From contig NZ_CP035119.1 in assembly GCF_004087835.1 (NCBI RefSeq), positions 1,116,001-1,180,000 on the forward strand: DNA of 64,000 nt. Reading direction: 5' to 3'. The stretch comes from Halorussus pelagicus (GTDB lineage Archaea; Halobacteriota; Halobacteria; Halobacteriales; Haladaptataceae). The translations under genes were made by a program, and so were the position numbers. This document shows positions 53,555 to 62,699 of the stretch, piece by piece. Positions within the stretch are counted from its first letter, which is position 1. The number at the start of each line of letters is the position of its first letter. Under the pieces are notes generated by a model. It saw only the letters and a list, made by a program, of their open reading frames with translations, was not told the origin of the DNA and did not search any database.

Positions 53555-54757
53555 ATGCGGTTATTCGCCGCCCTCCTCGTAGTCCTCCTCGTTGGCTCCG
53601 CAATCGGAGTCGGGGCAAGCCACTCGCCCGCAGACAGAGTGGACGACCAGATGCGGCTCTCCCCATCCTCGGGGGCGACCGTAGTCACGGACACGACGGA
53701 CGCGGCGAACGTGACGACCTCGACGGGGTCGAACGCGACGGTGCGTGAAAACACGGTAATGCACATCACACTCCGGGAAAACGGAGACGCTCGGTGGAAC
53801 GTAACGGCACGGTATCACCTCGCGGACAACAACGAGACGGAGGCCTTCCGCCAACTCGCGTCGGAGTACGAGGACGGACGCTCCCAATCCGGACTTACTA
53901 CCCCCACGTTCGAGCGCGTGGTCGAGCGCGTGAACGCCGAGTCGAATCGCTCGATGGAACTCCGAGAAGTCGGCCGGTCGGCGGCGATTCGGAACGACGG
54001 CAGCGTCGGCGTTCTCACGCTCTCGTTCACATGGACGAACTTCACGCAACTCACCGACAACAAGATTGTTCTCGGCGACGTGTTCTGGGTCGGGTCGGAC
54101 ACGTGGCTTCCGACGCTGAGCGAGGACCAGACGTTGGTGATAACGGTGCCCAGCGACTACTACATCTTGGGTGCGAGTCCGTCGGGCGGACAGATCGTGA
54201 ACGGAACCGTCCTCCGCTACGAGGGTCCACAGGAGTTCACTCGCGGCGACTTCGAGGTGACGTACTCACCGAAGAGTATCGGGACGCCAACGCCCTCGGA
54301 AGGGTTCTTCCCCGGAGGGTCGAGTCTGTTCGGTCTCGTCGCCGTCTTCGTCCTCCTAACGGGGAGTTTCGGAGCATACGCGCTGGCCCAACGCCGCGAC
54401 GTAGACCCCACGCCCGCCACGGGGTCGTCGAGCGGGTCCGGGGACGACAGTCCGGCGTCGGCGACGGAGACCCAGACGAGCGACGGCGTCGAAGGCGATT
54501 CGGCAGACGCGGACGACGGAGATAGCGACGAACCCGCGCCGGAGTTGCTGAGCGACGAAGAGCGGGTCCTTCGCCTGCTACGGGACAACGACGGGCGGAT
54601 GAAGCAGGGCCAAATCGTCAAGGAAACCAACTGGTCGAACGCCAAGGTCTCCCAACTGCTCTCGAAGATGGACGACAACGACGAGGTGGACAAACTTCGC
54701 ATCGGCCGAGAGAACCTCATCACGCTCCCGGACGAGGACGTGACGGAGATGAGCTAG
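53555..54757 (+). CDS. membrane-anchored HTH regulator with exported sensor domain
   Basis: A 400-residue protein. The ATG at 53555 (MRLFAALLVVLLVGSAIGVG) starts a signal peptide or first helix. An exported beta-rich domain (about 40-245, IVNGTVLRYEGPQEFTRGDF) follows. One membrane helix is at about 255-275 (LFGLVAVFVLLTGSFGAYAL), then a 65-residue acidic linker, and a cytoplasmic winged helix (LSDEERVLRLLRDNDGRMKQ, IVKETNWSNAKVSQLLSKM). The layout lets an outside signal reach a DNA-binding domain without a kinase. It is divergent from the DUF7096-type gene, a plausible target. Confidence 0.82.
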   Translation: MRLFAALLVVLLVGSAIGVGASHSPADRVDDQMRLSPSSGATVVTDTTDAANVTTSTGSNATVRENTVMHITLRENGDARWNVTARYHLADNNETEAFRQLASEYEDGRSQSGLTTPTFERVVERVNAESNRSMELREVGRSAAIRNDGSVGVLTLSFTWTNFTQLTDNKIVLGDVFWVGSDTWLPTLSEDQTLVITVPSDYYILGASPSGGQIVNGTVLRYEGPQEFTRGDFEVTYSPKSIGTPTPSEGFFPGGSSLFGLVAVFVLLTGSFGAYALAQRRDVDPTPATGSSSGSGDDSPASATETQTSDGVEGDSADADDGDSDEPAPELLSDEERVLRLLRDNDGRMKQGQIVKETNWSNAKVSQLLSKMDDNDEVDKLRIGRENLITLPDEDVTEMS

Positions 54758-54835
54758 AAACCCGCGCCAACCTATCAGTCGTTTCGCGTCGCTCGTTTCG
54801 AAAACGTTTACCCCCAAGACGGCGACCTTTCTATT

Positions 54836-55627
54836 ATGAAGGTTCTGGTGACTGTGAAGGAGGTCGCCGAAGTCGCCGATGACTTCGAGATAGCGGGCAC
54901 AGAGGTAGACGAGCGCTACCTCGAGTACGACCTGAACGAATGGGACGACTACGCCGTCGAGGAGGCCGTCCAGTTGAAGGAGGACGGCCCGGCCGACGAG
55001 GTCGTGACCGTCACCGTCGGTCCCGAGCGGTCCGAAGAGACCATCCGGATGGCGCTGGCGAAAGGAGCCGACCGCGCGGTCCGCGTCTGGGACGACGCGC
55101 TAGAGGACGTTGACCTCCTCGACGTGGAGACGAAGACGAACTTGCTGAAAGCGGTCGTCGAAGCGGAAGACCCCGACCTCGTCCTGTCCGGCGTGCAGGC
55201 GGGCGACGACGCCTTTGGCGCGACCGGCGTCTCGCTGGCCGACGAAATCGGCTTCCAGTGGGGTGCGGTCGTCAACGCGCTCGACTACGACGACGAGGAG
55301 AACGTCGCGCACGTTCACCGCGAACTGGAGGGCGGGGTCGAGGAACTCACCGACATCGACCTACCCGCGGTCCTGACGATTCAGACCGGTATCAACGAAC
55401 CGCGATACGCCAGCCTCCGTGGTATCCGACAGGCCCAGAGCAAAGAAATCGCACCGAAGAGCCTCGACGACCTCGGTCTCGATTCGGGGTCCATCGAGAG
55501 CGACCTCGATTTGACTTCGATGTACGAACCCGAAAGCGAGAGCGACGTGGAAATCTTCGATGGTGACGCCAGCGAGACGGCCGGGAAACTTGCCGAAGTC
55601 CTCACCGAGTTGGGGGTGGCAGAATGA
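54836..55627 (+). CDS. etfB: electron transfer flavoprotein beta subunit
   Basis: A 263-residue EtfB. Conserved features are MKVLVTVKEVAEVADDFEIA, ALAKGADRAVRVWDDAL, LVLSGVQAGDDAFGATGVSL, and the C-terminal INEPRYASLRGIRQAQSKEI. It binds AMP and forms a heterodimer with EtfA that carries electrons from acyl-CoA and other flavin dehydrogenases to the quinone pool. The stop overlaps the etfA ATG by four bases. A TATA-like stretch is in the 78-base upstream interval. Confidence 0.95.
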   Translation: MKVLVTVKEVAEVADDFEIAGTEVDERYLEYDLNEWDDYAVEEAVQLKEDGPADEVVTVTVGPERSEETIRMALAKGADRAVRVWDDALEDVDLLDVETKTNLLKAVVEAEDPDLVLSGVQAGDDAFGATGVSLADEIGFQWGAVVNALDYDDEENVAHVHRELEGGVEELTDIDLPAVLTIQTGINEPRYASLRGIRQAQSKEIAPKSLDDLGLDSGSIESDLDLTSMYEPESESDVEIFDGDASETAGKLAEVLTELGVAE

Positions 55628-56574
55628 GTGATATTCTGGCCGTCGCCGAACACCGCCGCGGCGACCTGCGCGACGTGAGTTACGAACTGCTCACCGCGGG
55701 CCGTCAACTCGCCGACGAGACCGGCGGCGACCTCCACGTCGCCGTCGTGAGCGGCGACACCGAGTCGTTCGCCGACGACCTGAACCGCGAGGGCGTGGAC
55801 GCCATCCACACCGTCGCGGACGGCGAAGAGTTCAACCACGACGTGTACGCGCAGGCGGTCGAAGCGCTCCACGCCGAACTCGACCCCGAAGTCGTCGTGA
55901 TGCCCAACAGCGTCAACGGACTCGACTACGCGCCCGCGGTGGCCAACCGCCTCGACCTGCCGCTGGTGACCGACGCGGTGGCCCTCGACTACGACGACGG
56001 CCTGACCGTCACCCGCGAGATGTACGGTTCGAAGGTCGAAACGACCGTGGACGTGGCGGGCGACCAGCAGGCCGTCACCATCCGGGGCGCGGAGTGGCCC
56101 GCCGCGGAGGGCGTCGGCGACGCCGACATTTCGGCGTTCGATGCCGACATCGACGCCGACGCTGGCTCGACCGTCACCGGGTTCGAAGAAGTAGGCGGCG
56201 GCGACGTGGACATCAGCGAAGCCGACTTCATCGTCTCCATCGGCCGCGGTATCGAGGAGGAGGAGAACCTCCCGCTCATCGAGGACCTCGTGGAAGCGAC
56301 CGATGCGACCCTCGCGTCCTCGCGGCCCATCGTGGACAACGGCTGGCTTCCCAAGAACCGGCAGGTCGGCCAGTCGGGCAAGGTCGTGACGCCGACGGTG
56401 TACCTCGCCATCGGTATCTCCGGCGCGGTCCAGCACGTCGCCGGGATGAAGGGCGCAGACAACATCGTCGCGGTCAACACCGACCCGAACGCGCCCATCT
56501 TCGACATCGCCGACTACGGTATCGTCGGCGACCTCTTCGAGGTCGTTCCGGAACTCATCGAGCAGTTCGAGTGA
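55624..56574 (+). CDS. etfA: electron transfer flavoprotein alpha subunit
   Basis: A 316-residue EtfA. The N-terminal domain (DILAVAEHRRGDLRDVSYEL) and the FAD-binding C-terminal domain (SSRPIVDNGWLPKNRQVGQS, GKVVTPTVYLAIGISGAVQH, AVNTDPNAPIFDIADYGIVG) are complete. It starts within the etfB stop. No ferredoxin domain or ETF-quinone oxidoreductase gene is attached here. Confidence 0.95.
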   Translation: MSDILAVAEHRRGDLRDVSYELLTAGRQLADETGGDLHVAVVSGDTESFADDLNREGVDAIHTVADGEEFNHDVYAQAVEALHAELDPEVVVMPNSVNGLDYAPAVANRLDLPLVTDAVALDYDDGLTVTREMYGSKVETTVDVAGDQQAVTIRGAEWPAAEGVGDADISAFDADIDADAGSTVTGFEEVGGGDVDISEADFIVSIGRGIEEEENLPLIEDLVEATDATLASSRPIVDNGWLPKNRQVGQSGKVVTPTVYLAIGISGAVQHVAGMKGADNIVAVNTDPNAPIFDIADYGIVGDLFEVVPELIEQFE

Positions 56575-56628
56575 GGGTTTCGGTCTTTTTCCGCTCTTCG
56601 TGAGCGAAGTCGGCGTTCGCCCGCTAAC

Positions 56629-57681
56629 TTACTCGAATCCGTTTTCTTCGATTTCCTCGCCGAGTGGGTCCGGGAGATACTGGTCTGACTGTCGTGGCGC
56701 GGGTTCCAACCAACCGCCGTCGCAGTAGTGGTGGGGGTCGCCGTTGCACCGCCCGTCCGCTTCGATGCGGCCGACGACGTTGTGGAGCAGTTCGTGTGTG
56801 AAGATGGTGGGCCGAACCCATCCTTGTCGCTTTTTGTCCACGATGACGAAGTCGCCGCCGATTTCCCCCTTTCCGGCGAGCTTCCCTCTGCTGGCCACCG
56901 ATGTGTGGAAGTAGACCACGAGCGCGTGGTGGTAGACGCCGCGCCGGTCGCCGAGAAGCGCCGCCGACTCCGGTTCGAACTGGGTCGGGTCGCCGCCCTC
57001 GTAGACGAAGTGTTCGTCAGTGTAGCTCCCGTTCCGGAGGTGTATCGAGACGCCCGTACTCCCGTCGGGATTCTCGACGGGCATCGCGGCCCACTGCTCC
57101 TCGATGCGGTCGAGCGTTCGGCGGTCCATCGGCGTCGCGCCCTTCGCGTAGTTTATCTGGACGTAAAGGTCCATCCGGAACGCGCTCGCGTCGGGGAGAG
57201 CGGCCCCCTCGGGCGTCCGGTCGCGTATCTCCCACCCGTCTTTCAGGTTGTCGCCGTCGGTGTCCGGGTTCGTCGGGTCGGTCCCGACGCGATGCTCCCG
57301 AACGTCGGAAAACTGGTCGTTGTCGGTGTCGGCGTCCGTGGGACTCGTGCCGAGGACGACCTCGCGGGCGTCGCCGAGTCCGTCGTCGTCGGTGTCCGAG
57401 TCGGTCGGGTCGCTCCCGAGCGCGCGCTCGCGGTCGTCTGCGAGTCCGTCGCCATCCGCGTCCGCGTTGGTCGCGGTCGGGTCGCTCCCGACCGCTCGTT
57501 CGCGGTTGTCCGGGATGCCGTCACCATCGGTGTCGCCCGACAGCGGGTTCGTTCCAGCACCGAGTTCGGCGAGGACCGGGATACCGTCACCGTCGATGCT
57601 CGTCACCGTCGTATCGACGACGCCGACGCCGACCGCACTCGCCACGAGAAGACAGCAGACGGCGGGGAGAGTCCGAACCAT
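56629..57681 (-). CDS. secreted metalloprotease-like protein with calcium (TSP3) repeats
   Basis: A 350-residue exported protein. Residues 1-20 are a hydrophobic signal (LPAVCCLLVASAVGVGVV). From about 28 to 150 there are five Asp-rich repeats of thrombospondin type 3 form (DTDGDGIPDNRERAVGSDP, DADGDGLADDRERALGSDP, DTDDDGLGDAREVVLGTSP and so on), each about 22-24 residues and able to bind calcium. The C-terminal domain carries HELLH (296-300) in PTIFTHELLHNVVG, a zinc-protease motif, and a cysteine pair near 312-320. Whether the protease is active is uncertain: the third zinc ligand is not obvious. Confidence 0.78.
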   Translation of the reverse strand: MVRTLPAVCCLLVASAVGVGVVDTTVTSIDGDGIPVLAELGAGTNPLSGDTDGDGIPDNRERAVGSDPTATNADADGDGLADDRERALGSDPTDSDTDDDGLGDAREVVLGTSPTDADTDNDQFSDVREHRVGTDPTNPDTDGDNLKDGWEIRDRTPEGAALPDASAFRMDLYVQINYAKGATPMDRRTLDRIEEQWAAMPVENPDGSTGVSIHLRNGSYTDEHFVYEGGDPTQFEPESAALLGDRRGVYHHALVVYFHTSVASRGKLAGKGEIGGDFVIVDKKRQGWVRPTIFTHELLHNVVGRIEADGRCNGDPHHYCDGGWLEPAPRQSDQYLPDPLGEEIEENGFE

Positions 57682-57839
57682 CTCCTGTTGGACATGCTAG
57701 TCGGCCGTAATATCTTCTCCGGTCGTTCACAGGAAATCGAGTCTCGTATCGACCGTCGGCTTCGAGTCGCGTTCAAGTGACGACGAGGAGACACCACGTA
57801 TCGTCACGTACTTGTTTTGCCGGTCCTGAGTCCCGGCCG

Positions 57840-58682
57840 ATGGATTATCCCGAGTCCCGGAGGGCCATGGTCGAGGAGCGTCTCGAAACGGTCCTCGACA
57901 GGGTCGAACCGACGGAACTCGCCGACGAGGTCCGCCACGTCGCGCTATCGGGGGGCAAGCGCGTCAGGCCGACCGTCACCGTTCTCTCGTGCGAATCGGC
58001 AGGGGGAGAGGCCGAGGCCGCCGTTGACTTCGCGGTCGGCGTCGAACTCGTCCACGACGCCTCGCTGGTCGTTGACGACATCATCGACCGGTCGGACACC
58101 CGACGCGGGAGCGCGAGCGCGTGGGCCGAGTACGGCTACTCGCCCGCCATCGTCGCCAGCGACGGACTCATCGGCGAGGCCTTCGAGTTGTTCTCGCCGG
58201 ACCCGCGGGCGATGGAGGCCGTCGCCGACGCGATGGTCGAACTCGGCGAGGGCGAGGCGACCGAACTCGTCGCCCGGCCGACCAACCGCGAGGGGTACAT
58301 GGAACTCGCCCGTCGGAAGACCGGCGCACTGTTCCGTGCCGCCGCGGAGCTGGGCGCGATAGCGGCCGACGCCGACCCCGCCACTGTCGAAGCGTTCGGC
58401 GAGTACGCCGAGAAGGTCGGCGTCGCGTTCCAGATTCGTGACGACGTACTCGACGCGACGGCCGACGAAGCGGCCCTCGGCAAGCCCACCGGCCACGACG
58501 CCGAGATGGGCCGCCCGTCGATAGTCCGCGTGACCGACTTGGACGCCGAGGAGGCCGACGCCTTGGCCCACGAGAAGAGCGAGGCCGCGCTAGCCGCACT
58601 CGACAGAGCCGAGACGCCCGACCTGACCGCGACCGACTACCTCCGGGATTTGGCGGCCTTCGTCGTGACGCGAGAACACTGA
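57840..58682 (+). CDS. short-type polyprenyl diphosphate synthase
   Basis: A 280-residue trans-prenyltransferase. The ATG at 57840 (MDYPESRRAMVEERLETVLD) is chosen; the upstream extension is non-coding in character. The first Asp-rich motif is VVDDIIDRSDTRRG (DDIID at 79-83), with GGKRVRP before it. The second is RDDVLD near residue 200. It joins isopentenyl diphosphate units, and in this setting would supply geranylgeranyl-type chains for archaeal lipids or quinones. At 280 residues it is shorter than the usual GGPP synthase, so product length is uncertain. Confidence 0.87.
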   Translation: MDYPESRRAMVEERLETVLDRVEPTELADEVRHVALSGGKRVRPTVTVLSCESAGGEAEAAVDFAVGVELVHDASLVVDDIIDRSDTRRGSASAWAEYGYSPAIVASDGLIGEAFELFSPDPRAMEAVADAMVELGEGEATELVARPTNREGYMELARRKTGALFRAAAELGAIAADADPATVEAFGEYAEKVGVAFQIRDDVLDATADEAALGKPTGHDAEMGRPSIVRVTDLDAEEADALAHEKSEAALAALDRAETPDLTATDYLRDLAAFVVTREH

Positions 58683-58708
58683 CGCTTTCCGATTTCTGCG
58701 AGCAGTTT

Positions 58709-59812
58709 TCAACTCGGCTCTGCGCGCCGCGACCGCCGAGATTCTGCGATGGCGAACGCGAGCGTACTCGTCAGTCCAAGGAGGGTCCCGACCGTGAGCA
58801 TCACCGCGAGGTAGGTGAGTCGCGGGAGTTCGACCGGCACCCGGTGGAGGAAGTACGCGCTGATGGCGTGTAAGACGAGCGCGATGGAGAGGACGTAGAA
58901 CGGGGCGTTGAGGTAGCGCCACTGAAAGCGGTCGGCCAGATACTCGTCGGTAATCTGGCCGAGACTGGTGGTGACCCCCGCGGCGGTGAACCACGTCACC
59001 GCGCCGTTGACCAGCGCGGCCAGCACTTCGAGCGGGCTGATGGCTCCGTTCGTCGTGGTCTCGACCGACTCCAAGGTCTCGACACCGCGGACGCCGCCGA
59101 CGACCAGTAGGGCGGCCGCGACGACGTACGTGATGAGCGTCACCCGACCGGCGTAGAGGCTGTTTCTGGCCTTCTCGGCCGCGCGGTCGAGCAGGCGCTC
59201 GACGCCCAGTCCTCGGCCGAGGACGTAGAGACCGAGTAGCCCCGAGGTGACGCCGAAGACGGCCGCGCCGGGAAGTCCGAGCGAATCGGAGATGATGGCC
59301 AGCGGGTAGATGAGAAGCAGGATTCCGAGTGGAACGAGAATGGTCCCGCGAGTCTCGGGGTCGTCCAGCACCTGCTTGATGGTGTAGTACATCGATTCGA
59401 GGTCTTGGGCCTGCCGGACGACGACCCGGCGCACGCCGTCGATGGGCACCCGCGAGCGGATGACCGGAATCACGCTCTCGTCTTGCGCGCCGTCGGTGAC
59501 GATGACCGCTTGGACCTCCTCGCGGGTCGAGAGACCGGCCAGCACCTCGTCTACCTCGTCGCCAACCGCGCGGTTCGCCGCAACGTCACCCGCCTCGGTG
59601 CCCGTGACGATGGCGACTTCGACGCGCTCGTCCTCGATTCGGTCCGCGAGGTGGACGCCCTCGAACATGACGTTCACGTCGCTGTCCTCGGGGTCAGTCG
59701 TCGCTAACGAGACCGCCGCGGCTTCGACGTTGTCGCGGCCGACGACGGGCGTGTCGAAGTCGGTCTTGCGGCCGAGGTCGTCGTCGAGGTCCACGCAGAG
59801 GACCAGCAGCAT
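58709..59812 (-). CDS. DUF373 family membrane protein
   Basis: A 367-residue protein of the archaeal DUF373 family. The N-terminal soluble part begins LLVLCVDLDDDLGRKTDFDT and includes VNVMFEGVHLADRIEDERVE and VQAVIVTDGAQDESVIPVIR. About six to eight hydrophobic segments make up the C-terminal half (from about 155). The family is conserved across archaea with no established function; the soluble domain looks nucleotide-binding-like. It is convergent with the prenyl synthase gene. Confidence 0.9.
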   Translation of the reverse strand: MLLVLCVDLDDDLGRKTDFDTPVVGRDNVEAAAVSLATTDPEDSDVNVMFEGVHLADRIEDERVEVAIVTGTEAGDVAANRAVGDEVDEVLAGLSTREEVQAVIVTDGAQDESVIPVIRSRVPIDGVRRVVVRQAQDLESMYYTIKQVLDDPETRGTILVPLGILLLIYPLAIISDSLGLPGAAVFGVTSGLLGLYVLGRGLGVERLLDRAAEKARNSLYAGRVTLITYVVAAALLVVGGVRGVETLESVETTTNGAISPLEVLAALVNGAVTWFTAAGVTTSLGQITDEYLADRFQWRYLNAPFYVLSIALVLHAISAYFLHRVPVELPRLTYLAVMLTVGTLLGLTSTLAFAIAESRRSRRAEPS

Positions 59813-59961
59813 TAGGCGGGCGTACGGGTCGGGGGTTTAACTTCTTTCGGGACGCCTGCCAGCGGTCGGAATTGGGCGTCCGACGCCGAGCGGAACGGAC
59901 TGCGGCCGAACCCCGATTCGCACACTTTTTCCGCGTCCGACGAATAAACCACGACTAACGA

Positions 59962-60954
59962 ATGATTTCGAAGGGTTGCGAACAGTGCGCCAAAGGAGGC
60001 AAGATGGTGCTCTTCGTCTACGGCTACTGCGACCAGCGGGACTGCTTCTACTGTCCCCTCGGCGAGAATCGCAAGAACGTCACCGACGTGTACGCCAACG
60101 AGCGGAAAGTCGAGTCCGACGAGGACGTGATTACCGAGGCCAAGCGCATGGACGCGCTCGGAACCTCCATCACCGGCGGCGAACCGCAGGAGGCGATGAA
60201 CAAGACCTGTCGGTATCTCTCGCTTCTCAAAGACGAGTTCGGCGAGGACCACCACACGCACCTCTACACCGGCATCACGGGCGGCCGCGAGAACATGCGC
60301 CGCCTCTCGGAGGCCGGACTCGACGAGATTCGGTTCCACCCGCCGCTGGACCTCTGGGGCGACATGCACGGCACCGAGTGGGAGGACATCCTCTACATCG
60401 CCCGCGAGGAGGGACTGACCCCCGCCTTCGAGATTCCGGGCATCCGCGCCGAAGAGGAGTTCTTAGAGTTCTTGGACGAGGGCGCGGCCGAGTTCTGCAA
60501 CGTCAACGAGTTCGAGATGAGCGACGGTAACTTCCGCCGGATGCAAGAGGAAGGCTACGAGTTGCAGGACGGCCACATGAGCGCCGTCGAGGGGTCGAAA
60601 GAGATTCTGGAAACAATGGGCGACCACGAGCGCGTCTACTTCTGTACCTCCGTGTTCAAGGACGCCGCCCAGCACCGCAACCGGATGAAGCGCATGGCCA
60701 AGAACATCCGCCGGGAGTTCGACGACGTGACCGACGACGGGACGCTCGTCTACGGCAAGACATGGGAACCCGAGCGCCGCCTCGAAGAACTCGGCGTCCC
60801 CGAGGAGTTCTACACCGTCAAGTCCGACCACGTCGAACTGGCGTGGTGGCTCCTCGAAGAGATGGTCGAGGAGGGCGACGTAGAGGAGGGCGAAATCGTC
60901 GAGCAGTATCCGACCGTGGACGGGCAGGTCGTCGAGCGGACGCCGCTGGCGTGA
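59962..60954 (+). CDS. radical SAM protein (COG2108 type) with CX4CX2C cluster
   Basis: A 330-residue radical SAM enzyme. The cluster-binding cysteines are C23, C28 and C31 in GYCDQRDCFYCPLG, which is CX4CX2C rather than the common CX3CX2C. The SAM-binding GGE is in TSITGGEPQEAM. Two further cysteines (CEQC, 6-9) precede the motif. It matches, as far as I can tell, the uncharacterised archaeal COG2108 group related to activating enzymes. The reaction is unknown. The start ATG at 59962 is the first codon of the conserved region. The following 500 bases hold no intact gene. Confidence 0.85.
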   Translation: MISKGCEQCAKGGKMVLFVYGYCDQRDCFYCPLGENRKNVTDVYANERKVESDEDVITEAKRMDALGTSITGGEPQEAMNKTCRYLSLLKDEFGEDHHTHLYTGITGGRENMRRLSEAGLDEIRFHPPLDLWGDMHGTEWEDILYIAREEGLTPAFEIPGIRAEEEFLEFLDEGAAEFCNVNEFEMSDGNFRRMQEEGYELQDGHMSAVEGSKEILETMGDHERVYFCTSVFKDAAQHRNRMKRMAKNIRREFDDVTDDGTLVYGKTWEPERRLEELGVPEEFYTVKSDHVELAWWLLEEMVEEGDVEEGEIVEQYPTVDGQVVERTPLA

Positions 60955-61272
60955 CGGTGTGCGGACCGGCCTTCTCGTGTGGGTTCGGCTTCGAACGTCC
61001 CGCGGCCACCGTCGAGAGTTCGATAGTTGTTTTCGGAAGATAGAATCCGTCGTCTGCGATACTGAGTGAATCCGCTGTCGGAGTAGGTTGTAGAACTCCG
61101 GTCAAGGGATCTATCGGCCGGATAGTGGACGAACAACGTTCTGACGGTCAAAATCGGGAGTCGGAGAACAACGTCGGTTCTTTCGAGTCGTAGCCGAATC
61201 AAAAAGAGTGGACTTTAGTGAGTCAAAATAGTCGATATAGCTGCTGGAGGACGGTGTGCCCTTGGCATCGGT
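60955..61272. other. gene-free interval between radical SAM gene and transposase remnant
   Basis: No protein gene can be supported in these 318 bases. Composition is intermediate and stop codons are frequent in all frames. A small stem CTATC-GGCCG-GATAG is present around 61110-61125. The right part, from about 61242, belongs to the hairpin at the end of the transposase remnant. Confidence 0.35.
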
Positions 61273-61292
61273 TCACCCAGCACCCTCCAGCA
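61242..61292. repeat. 9-bp inverted repeat with inner stems at transposase-remnant end
   Basis: TGCTGGAGG (61242-61250) pairs perfectly with CCTCCAGCA (61284-61292); inside, CGGTG can pair with CACC(C) and TGCC with GGCA. It covers the stop codon of the transposase remnant, and might be an element end or a terminator for it. Confidence 0.4.
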
Positions 61293-61443
61293 CTCGGATG
61301 AGGAAATGGCACCAGTTGGAGAGCAGCGTGACCTGAAACGCCGTCGCGGTCAGAGGCTTTTCCCGTGTGGTGTACCGTTGGCACCAATCTAGACTATGCT
61401 CCCACACTATATTAAATCTAGGGAAAAGAGTGGCGCGTGAGAG
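61273..61443 (-). pseudogene. C-terminal remnant of a transposase (tentative)
   Basis: On the minus strand an open stretch without start codon encodes about 56 residues, including RFNIVWEHSLDWCQRYT, TREKPLTATAFQVTLLSNW and CHFLIRVLEGAG, before a TGA at 61273-61275. It is Trp/Cys/Arg-rich and not acidic, unlike host proteins, but like haloarchaeal transposase C-termini. An in-frame TAG at 61444-61446 cuts it upstream, and the aRF1 gene begins its 3' end right there. I judge it a decayed fragment left by an insertion sequence; the IS family is not identified. Confidence 0.45.
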
Positions 61444-61457
61444 CTAAGAGAGACCGC

Positions 61458-62699
61458 TTACACGCCGGTCGAGTAGCGCAAAATTCCGGCGACGCCGCCG
61501 AACGCCGACTGCAACTGCTCGCCCTTCTCGAAGTCTGTGGAGATGAACTTCGTCTCGGTGCCGCGCTGGTCGGCGATGTTCATCAGGAACTCGATGGCGT
61601 CCTCGCGCTCCTCGGACTCCACTTCGGTGCCGTCCTCGCAAGTGTGGGCGGGCGTGTCTTGGCGCTGGTCGATGAACTCGTACTCCTCTTTGTCGCCACA
61701 CTCGTAGACCACCACGTCCTTCCGGAGGTCTTCGCTGAGGAGGAGACGGTCAACCGACCCCATGACGAGGTTCTGGCGAGTCGGCTCGAACCCGTAGGTG
61801 GCCTTGTTGCCGTCGTGAAGTTGTTTGAAGAACTCCTCCATCTCCTTTTTGTCCTTCATCACCTCGGCGTCGGCGAGCGCGTCCTGCGCGCTGTCTACGA
61901 GGTCGTAGAGACCCGACTCATCGGTGTAGGCCACGTCGAACTTGTCCAGCACTTGGTCCTGAAGCTCGTGGTGGAGGTAGTCGCCGTCAAGGAACTCGTC
62001 TTTGGTCGGGGAGGGACCGCCGACGAGGATGCCGTCTAACTCGCCGCGCTTGGGGACCATCAGGTCGTTAGCCATCTCGGCGACCTCTTGGTAGAAGTTG
62101 TCGATGGCTTCGAGTCGCAGGCGAGCGAACCGTTGGGCGGACTGACCACCTTTGCGCTGTTTGCCCGGCACCAGCGAGGAAGCGGACTTGACGGGTTCGA
62201 CGCGCTTGCCCTTCAGCCACCCGACGTTGGCCTCGCGCCGGTCTAAGACGATGAGACCGTACAGCCCCTTGTCCGCGAGCATGCCCTCAAGGGGTTCGGT
62301 GAGGAACGCCGAGTCGCAGTGGTAGCGGAACGACTGGACGGGGTCCGGCGGATTTTCGAGGACCTTCGTGACCATGTCGGTCCGGCCGCCGCCGCTGTCT
62401 ATCGCGCCGCTGAAGATGACGATGCCGTTGTCCGGCGGGAACACGTCGTAGTAGCGCAGGCGGTCCTTGATGGACGTGAGCGCGTCTTGGACGTTCGTCC
62501 GGGTCTGCTTGGACTTGATGTTGCTCGCCTCGCTGTGCTCTTGGGTGACGTGCGCGACCACGTCGCTAATCTGCTTGTCCGGCGGGATGTAGATGGTGAC
62601 GAGCTGAGTCCCGGAGCCCTCGTAGTCTTTGAGGTCCTCGATGACCTTCTGGAACTCGTACTTTTTCCTGTCGGACTGCTCGCCTTCCTGCTCGCTCAT
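61458..62699 (-). CDS. prf1: peptide chain release factor aRF-1
   Basis: A 413-residue archaeal class 1 release factor that reads all three stop codons. The N-domain carries the stop-codon-reading NIKS (60-63, EASNIKSKQTR) and YxCxxxF-like YHCDSAF (126-132). The M-domain carries the catalytic GGQ at 184-186 (RKGGQSAQRF), which triggers peptide release at the ribosome. The C-domain, which binds aIF/EF-class GTPase and ABCE1, ends GVAGILRYSTGV. The gene is alone, with a TATA-like TTACTTACC about 28 bases upstream. Confidence 0.97.
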   Translation of the reverse strand: MSEQEGEQSDRKKYEFQKVIEDLKDYEGSGTQLVTIYIPPDKQISDVVAHVTQEHSEASNIKSKQTRTNVQDALTSIKDRLRYYDVFPPDNGIVIFSGAIDSGGGRTDMVTKVLENPPDPVQSFRYHCDSAFLTEPLEGMLADKGLYGLIVLDRREANVGWLKGKRVEPVKSASSLVPGKQRKGGQSAQRFARLRLEAIDNFYQEVAEMANDLMVPKRGELDGILVGGPSPTKDEFLDGDYLHHELQDQVLDKFDVAYTDESGLYDLVDSAQDALADAEVMKDKKEMEEFFKQLHDGNKATYGFEPTRQNLVMGSVDRLLLSEDLRKDVVVYECGDKEEYEFIDQRQDTPAHTCEDGTEVESEEREDAIEFLMNIADQRGTETKFISTDFEKGEQLQSAFGGVAGILRYSTGV

